From NCBI GenBank assembly GCA_002428935.1, contig DIYG01000122.1:1-20116 (forward strand): a DNA stretch of 20,116 nucleotides, written 5' to 3'. Below are positions 15,214 to 20,116 of the stretch, piece after piece. Source of the stretch: Halieaceae bacterium UBA6060 (GTDB taxonomy: Bacteria > Pseudomonadota > Gammaproteobacteria > Pseudomonadales > Halieaceae). Each line of letters starts with the position of its first letter. The stretch's first letter is position 1. The notes under the pieces were generated by a model, which was not told the DNA's origin, did no database searches, and worked only from the letters and a program-made list of their open reading frames with translations. The position numbers and the translations under genes are program-made.

Positions 15214-18000
15214 CTAGTCGTCACTCTCCCGGGCAATGCGCACACCCCGTTCATCGCGGATCAACTCCATGTCCTCCTCGAAGGAAAAGCCGCCAAGAAA
15301 TTCCTCGGGGATCTCCACCATGGGTCGCTCGGGTTGATCGCTCACCACGTCCTCACCGGGTTGGAAATAAATGATTTGCTTCCAGGAGCGGGTAACGTTG
15401 TCAGCGAGAATCAACACGAGATCGCCACCGCGAGCCATTTCCAATGCCTGCTGATTAGCGGCTTCCTCGCTTTCGATGATCTCGATCTGATCCTCGGGCA
15501 CGCCCCCTTCCAGGAGCCCCCGGCGCAGGAGCTCCGGCACCTCTCGTGGCTCACGACCGCGTAGATTGTCATCCCGTCGGCAGATGTAGTGATCAAAGTG
15601 ACCGGCGGCGATCCCCGCGACCTCCAGGACATCTTCGTCTCGTCGATCTCCCGGCATGGTCAAAACCACGGTTTTGCGACCGCTGATATCGTAGCGATCC
15701 ACCACATCGCAGACCATCTTCACCGCTGCCGGGTTATGGGCGTAATCGAGAATCACCTTGAAGGGGTGCTTGTCATAGACATTCAGGCGACCCGGCGATT
15801 GGAAAAATGTGCTGTCGAAGGTACGCAGGCCCTGACGAATGTTTTCGAGATCAATGCCCATGTGATACGCCAAAGCCGCCGCAAACATGGCGTTCTGGAC
15901 GTTGTGTAGGGCACGTCCTTCCAGCGTTGCGGGGATCAAGTGCGTCCACAGGAGCGGGATGTTGTGTCCCTGGGGATCGTAGAGGGTGATCATGTTGCCG
16001 TTGATCCCCGACTCCAGTACCAGAGCCGTGCCGCCAGCTTTGATGTGTTCGCGCACCAGGGGGTGGGAGCGATTCATGGTGACGTAGCAGAGCTTATCCG
16101 CCGTGCAGTGATCGGCCATTTGCAAACACAACGGATCGTCGGCATTGAGCACAGCCGCGTCCTGGGCAACTTCGACCACGACGCGTTTTACTTCCGCGAG
16201 GTCTTCGAGGGTATCGACACCCTTAAGACCCAAATGGTCTGCGGCTATATTTAACACCGCAGACACATTGGCCGTGGGATAACCCAGACCGCTACGCAGG
16301 ATGCCGCCCCGGGCTGTTTCCATAACCGCTGCATTCACGGAGGGATCACGCAAAACGATTTGCGCCGCCGTGGGGCCGGTCATGTCACCGGACACGGTCA
16401 ACCGGCCATCGATATACACCCCGTCCGTGCTGGTTTGACCGACGATCATGCCGGACATTTTCAGAATGTGAGCCAGCATCCTCGATGTGGTGGTCTTGCC
16501 ATTGGTGCCGGTGATGGCGGCTATGGGGATACGCGAAGGGCTAGTCTCCGGGAACAGCATATCGATAACAGGGCCCGCCACATTGCGCGGCTCCCCTTCC
16601 GAAGGAGCCACGTGCATGCGGAAACCCGGCGCGGCGTTGCACTCGCAGATACCGCCGCCGACTTCACGATAGGAACGGGTGATGTCCGTGGTAATGAAAT
16701 CGACGCCGCCCACATCCAAACCCAGGGCGAGGATGGCTCGCTCAGCCATGCTGCGGTTGTCCGGGTGAATGACGTCCGTGACATCAACGGCCGTACCACC
16801 GGTGCTCAGATTCGCCGTTGGTTGGAGGTACACGATGTCGCCCTCGTCGGGCACGCTGCTTACGGACATGTCTCGCTGGGCCAGCATCCGTTCCGCCGCT
16901 GCATCCAGAGAGATTCGGGTCAATACCTTTTCGTGGCCGACGCCCCGCCGTGGGTCTTCGTTGACCCGGTCCACGAGTTCTTCCACGGTGTGCTTCCCAT
17001 CTCCCACCACATGGGCCGGCACCCGTTTAGCCGCCGCTACCAACTTACCGCCCACCACAAGTAAACGATGATCGAGACCTTCCAGGAAGGTCTCGATGAT
17101 TACGCCGTCGCTGTGTTCCTTGGCCTTGTCGTAGGCTTTCTCCAGTTGCTCCTCGTTCTGGATATCCGTGGTCACCCCGCGACCGTGATTGGCGTTTAGG
17201 GGCTTGAGCACCACGGGGTAACCGATGCGTTCGGCGGCCCCTACGGCCCGGCGAAGACGATAGACCAGCGCCTGGCGCGGCACGGGCAAGCCCAGATCAC
17301 CGAGAATACGATTGGTCTCATCTTTCTCCGAAGCCAGCTCCACAGCGATGTGTGGCGTGGCGCTGGTAATTGTCGCCTGGAGCCGCTGTTGGTAACGACC
17401 GTGGCCGAGCTGGATCAAACTGTGTTCGTTGAGGCGAATCCAGGGAACATTGCGCGCTTCGGCCTCTTTGACCAGGGAGTGGGTGCTCGGACCCAGGGAG
17501 CGGGACTGACAGCTGCGAATGAAGTGATCTCGCTCTTCTTCAAAATCAAAGTCTCGAGGAGCATCCTCCGGGCGAAGCTCTCCAGGCAGCAGGGAATGCA
17601 TCAGGTCTAGGGCAAGCTTGCCGGCCTCCAGACCGGCAAACTCCTCCTCGAACTCAAACACCATGTCGTACACGCCCGTCTTGTCCGTAGAACGGGTTTT
17701 GCCGAAAGACACGTCATAGCCGGCGACGTCTTGGAGTTCGAGCACCACATGCTCAAGGACATGCCCCAGCCAGGTTCCCTCGTCTTCGAGCATGCGACGA
17801 ATCAAACCTCCCGGTTCCCGATAGGAGCAGCCGTGATCCTCAAGACCCGGCAGCGCCGAAACCAGGGCATCGACGAAATCTCTACCCAACCGCCCTGTGG
17901 GCCACTCTTCCAAGACGCCCAGGTCGACCGTATGCCGGATCACCGGAAACAGGGCGTATACATTGGGACCTCGGTAGACACTTGTGTCGAGGAATTTCAT
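15214..18000 (-). CDS. cphA: Cyanophycin synthetase
   Basis: 928 residues from ATG 18000, with GGAG 7 bases upstream. Three domains are visible. The N-domain (1-160) has HVLEHVVLELQ at 80-90, the HxxEH motif of the site reported to trim primers. The ATP-grasp domain (about 165-485) has SLGPST, KPLNANHGRGV at 266-276, the VVGGKLVAAAKRVPAHVVGDG block, and ECNAAPGFRMH at 453-463; it adds Asp to the backbone. The Mur-ligase domain (490-880) has GTNGKTTT at 498-505, ETARGGILRSGL, NIAADHLG at 584-591, SPGR at 735-738 and DYAHNP at 752-757; it adds Arg to the Asp side chain. The product is the nitrogen-storage polymer multi-L-arginyl-poly-L-aspartate. The protein is slightly longer than usual (870-900), with an acidic C-terminal tail from about 883. 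It starts the operon with the Mur ligase and iadA. Confidence 0.97.
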   Translation of the reverse strand: MKFLDTSVYRGPNVYALFPVIRHTVDLGVLEEWPTGRLGRDFVDALVSALPGLEDHGCSYREPGGLIRRMLEDEGTWLGHVLEHVVLELQDVAGYDVSFGKTRSTDKTGVYDMVFEFEEEFAGLEAGKLALDLMHSLLPGELRPEDAPRDFDFEEERDHFIRSCQSRSLGPSTHSLVKEAEARNVPWIRLNEHSLIQLGHGRYQQRLQATITSATPHIAVELASEKDETNRILGDLGLPVPRQALVYRLRRAVGAAERIGYPVVLKPLNANHGRGVTTDIQNEEQLEKAYDKAKEHSDGVIIETFLEGLDHRLLVVGGKLVAAAKRVPAHVVGDGKHTVEELVDRVNEDPRRGVGHEKVLTRISLDAAAERMLAQRDMSVSSVPDEGDIVYLQPTANLSTGGTAVDVTDVIHPDNRSMAERAILALGLDVGGVDFITTDITRSYREVGGGICECNAAPGFRMHVAPSEGEPRNVAGPVIDMLFPETSPSRIPIAAITGTNGKTTTSRMLAHILKMSGMIVGQTSTDGVYIDGRLTVSGDMTGPTAAQIVLRDPSVNAAVMETARGGILRSGLGYPTANVSAVLNIAADHLGLKGVDTLEDLAEVKRVVVEVAQDAAVLNADDPLCLQMADHCTADKLCYVTMNRSHPLVREHIKAGGTALVLESGINGNMITLYDPQGHNIPLLWTHLIPATLEGRALHNVQNAMFAAALAYHMGIDLENIRQGLRTFDSTFFQSPGRLNVYDKHPFKVILDYAHNPAAVKMVCDVVDRYDISGRKTVVLTMPGDRRDEDVLEVAGIAAGHFDHYICRRDDNLRGREPREVPELLRRGLLEGGVPEDQIEIIESEEAANQQALEMARGGDLVLILADNVTRSWKQIIYFQPGEDVVSDQPERPMVEIPEEFLGGFSFEEDMELIRDERGVRIARESDD

Positions 18001-18146
18001 GGTGTTGCTCCGTGCCCATCGAAAACCCCCACTCTACCCGCTGCGAGAGGCCCATAAAAGCGTTGGGAGTCGCCAAAGGAGCAGCGTTTGGTGATAATGC
18101 CCGGACAGCTTTCCCCTGCAACGGATGTGGGTATCCAACAGCACCC
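18001..18146. promoter_or_regulatory. Divergent cphA / cyanophycinase control region
   Basis: 146 bases between the divergent starts of cphA and the cyanophycinase gene must hold both promoters. The cphA ribosome-binding site (GGAG, minus strand) is at 18008-18011. A GATAAT at 18093-18098 on the plus strand could be a -10 box, but I found no -35 at proper distance. The plus-strand reading frame of the cyanophycinase remains open through this whole region, so its true start could lie further left. Confidence 0.45.
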
Positions 18147-20116
18147 TTGAGCACCTTCAACGAACAACAGAATTCCTTTGGCGGTAGCAAGCCCAGAGGC
18201 AGCCTGGCGCTCATCGGTGGGCGCTTTGAAGCTGACAATGATCGACTGTTTCAGGCGCTTCGAGATCGCTGCGACGGGCGTATCGCCATTCTGTCCATGG
18301 CCTCAGGCTATCCCCAGGAGGTGGGCGAGGAAACCGTCGAGGAATTTCGTGCCCAGGGGTTTTATGCGGAGCTCGTGCCCATCTTCCATGAGAACCGCGC
18401 GAACTCGCCCTTCGACAATGAGCATATCGAACGGCTGAGGGCCTTCGGCAGCGTTTTCTTCACCGGGGGCGACCAATCGCGAATTGTTAACACCCTGGTC
18501 CAGGACGGGCGCGAGACCCCGGCGCTTCTGGCCATTCGCGAGCTGTACGCCGAGGGTGGACTAATTGCTGGCAGCTCCGCCGGAGCGGCGATCATGTCTG
18601 GCCCCATGATACTTGGCGGTACGTCACTGCACGCCGTGAGCCGGGGCGTGGAGCCTTCCCCCGTTGACCCCGATGACTTCGATAGCTTTCGCCTGGGGCG
18701 GGGGCTGGGCTTTTTTACCTGGGGCATGGTGGATCAGCATTTTCTCGCCCGAGGTCGCATCGGTCGTCTAATTTGCGCGACGCGGGAAAGCGGCGAAAAG
18801 CTCGCCTTCGGCGTAGACGAGAATTCCGCGCTAATTGTCCAGGGCAACCGGGCAGAAGTGGTTGGGGAAACGGGAGTGCTGTTCATCGATCTGCGCAAAG
18901 CGCGCTTCGATGACGCCGATTACCCCGTGCGTAATGTGCGGATATCTTTTCTCGATGACGGCGATGCCTTTGACCTGGTCCGCGGCAAGCCTTTACCCGC
19001 CGCCGACAAGAAACGCACCCGGGTTAACCGCGGATCCTACCGATCACCGGCTCCCGTGCGCCGCAACGCCTTCGCCAGTTACGGTCTTTACGACCTCCTG
19101 CTACGACTCGTCGAGGCGGACCCGGCGTTCTACAGGCGAGATAGCGCCGCGGCCTTCGATCCCTTGCCCGGTCATCAGGTAACCCTTCATCTGGAGCGCC
19201 TGCCCCGGCGTTCAAGAGCCCTGCGGGCCGTGCGCGATGGAGAGATTCGCTACACGGCGCTGAACTTCTCCTTGGACATCCATCGGGTGGCACTCGACAT
19301 GTGCCCCCTCCATGAGAGTACCCGGGTTCTGCGCCCCGCTCCCGCTCCGGACGCGCGGCTGGTACTCCTGGGCAACGCGCCAGTGGATTGGTATGAACAC
19401 TACCCGGCCCTTCGAGAACAGCTCATCGAGCCCGTGGGAGTACTTGCGACGGCGTCGGGCGAACCCACGGCCATGGCGGAACGTTACCTTGATTGGCTTG
19501 AAGTGCAGGGCCTCCGGGGCGAGCTTCTACCGATTTCCCTGAGCAACATCGAGAGGGCCAGTCGCGATCGCGCGCTTTTGCGGACCATCGACCGTATGGG
19601 CAGCCTGCTGCTCACCGGCGGCGATCAGCGGCGTCTCACGGAAGCACTGCTTCACTGCGCTGAAGCAACACCGGTGCTCCACAGCCTAGTGACCCGCTAC
19701 GAGCGCGGTGCCCCGCTGCTCGCCGTGGCCGCCTCCGCTGCGGCTCTCGGTCAACAAATGATCGCCGACGGTGATAGCGTCGCGGCGCTGCGCTACGGCA
19801 GCTCCGAAGACGCCAGTTGCTCGGGAGTGGTGGTAGAACGAGGCATCGGACTGACCCGCCTGGGTCTGGTGGATCAGAATTTTGTCCGTCGTCATCGCCT
19901 GGGCCGCCTGCTCATGGCCTGCGTCGAACAGCAGCAGCGTTTCGGTTTCGGTCTTTGCGAAGGCTCCGGCATGATCATCCACGGCGATGAACGGGAACTT
20001 GAAGCTATCGGTCGCGACGGTGTGGTCGTGGTAGAACTCGATCTGGAGCGTGTGCGCCTGACACCCCGGGTCCCCGACCCCACGGGCATCCGGCTTTATC
20101 TGTTGGAGCCGGGACA
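18147..20116 (+). CDS. cphB: Tandem cyanophycinase with active first domain and degenerate second domain (3' end outside window)
   Basis: At least 656 residues from TTG 18147; the frame stays open to the right edge. Family S51 peptidase domain 1 begins at GSLALIGGRFEADNDRL (residue 18) and has TGGDQ at 106-110, nucleophile Ser144 in AGSSAGAA, His198 in DQHF and Glu225 in GVDENSA, the full triad. It cuts cyanophycin to beta-Asp-Arg. An insert of about 150 residues follows (RGSYRSPAPVRRNAFASYGLYDLLLRLVE...). A second copy starts near residue 403 (RLVLLGNAP) and repeats TGGDQ at 490-494, GLVDQNF at 574-580 and GLCEGSG near 605, but its Ser position is Ala (AVAASAAA) and the His is Asn578; Glu605 remains, and the Asn-Glu spacing of 27 equals that of His-Glu in domain 1. 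There is no signal peptide, so it acts in the cytoplasm. The start is weak: TTG 18147 has no clear ribosome-binding site, and GTG 18012 or TTG 18063 are alternatives. Confidence 0.92.
   Translation, partial: MSTFNEQQNSFGGSKPRGSLALIGGRFEADNDRLFQALRDRCDGRIAILSMASGYPQEVGEETVEEFRAQGFYAELVPIFHENRANSPFDNEHIERLRAFGSVFFTGGDQSRIVNTLVQDGRETPALLAIRELYAEGGLIAGSSAGAAIMSGPMILGGTSLHAVSRGVEPSPVDPDDFDSFRLGRGLGFFTWGMVDQHFLARGRIGRLICATRESGEKLAFGVDENSALIVQGNRAEVVGETGVLFIDLRKARFDDADYPVRNVRISFLDDGDAFDLVRGKPLPAADKKRTRVNRGSYRSPAPVRRNAFASYGLYDLLLRLVEADPAFYRRDSAAAFDPLPGHQVTLHLERLPRRSRALRAVRDGEIRYTALNFSLDIHRVALDMCPLHESTRVLRPAPAPDARLVLLGNAPVDWYEHYPALREQLIEPVGVLATASGEPTAMAERYLDWLEVQGLRGELLPISLSNIERASRDRALLRTIDRMGSLLLTGGDQRRLTEALLHCAEATPVLHSLVTRYERGAPLLAVAASAAALGQQMIADGDSVAALRYGSSEDASCSGVVVERGIGLTRLGLVDQNFVRRHRLGRLLMACVEQQQRFGFGLCEGSGMIIHGDERELEAIGRDGVVVVELDLERVRLTPRVPDPTGIRLYLLEPG

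Noticed and set aside
17882..18238. 118-codon minus-strand frame spanning the cphA start and the divergent region
   Set aside because: It overlaps cphA in another frame and the start of the cyanophycinase on the opposite strand, with no similarity.

Overview
The window is GC-rich gammaproteobacterial chromosome with dense, operon-like coding. The mix of type III-style beta-oxidation genes, a glutathione-dependent formaldehyde pathway, a RhlE-like helicase and a cyanophycin locus suggests a marine heterotroph of the OM60/NOR5 (Halieaceae, Congregibacter-like) group. That placement is inference from gene content and protein flavour; no rRNA gene is present to fix it.

Layout. (1) 1-1018, plus strand: the C-terminal end of an AzgA-type purine permease followed by a purine-type phosphoribosyltransferase, i.e. 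purine uptake and salvage. (2) 1038-5235, minus strand: thiolase, then a bifunctional enoyl-CoA hydratase/3-hydroxyacyl-CoA dehydrogenase, then an HSD10-like short-chain dehydrogenase, a compact beta-oxidation operon. (3) 5236-5802: a 567-base gap without a convincing gene, holding two related long stem-loop elements in opposite orientation. (4) 5803-10550, minus strand: frmA and fghA (formaldehyde detoxification), then an APH-fold kinase, a DUF6285 protein and an acyl-CoA dehydrogenase. The last three are in the order kinase - small partner - dehydrogenase that matches the lvaABC module for 4-hydroxyacyl-CoA. (5) 10617-12161, minus strand: an RhlE-like DEAD-box RNA helicase with an Arg-rich tail. 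(6) 12383-20116: a cyanophycin island. On the minus strand cphA, a stand-alone cyanophycin-type Mur ligase and an IadA-like isoaspartyl peptidase are joined end to end (stop/start contacts). Divergently on the plus strand is a long cyanophycinase that runs off the window.

How it works together. The island contains synthesis (CphA), depolymerisation (cyanophycinase) and dipeptide cleavage (IadA-like), plus a Mur ligase of unknown job. The most unusual gene is the cyanophycinase: it is a tandem protein in which the first domain keeps the Ser-His-Glu triad and the second has lost the Ser and the His, so it looks like an enzyme fused to its own pseudoenzyme. The IadA-like protein also lacks one expected metal-binding His. 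In regions 2 and 4 a plausible flow is 4-hydroxyacyl-CoA to 4-phosphoacyl-CoA to enoyl/3-hydroxyacyl-CoA, finished by the neighbouring hydratase/dehydrogenase and thiolase.
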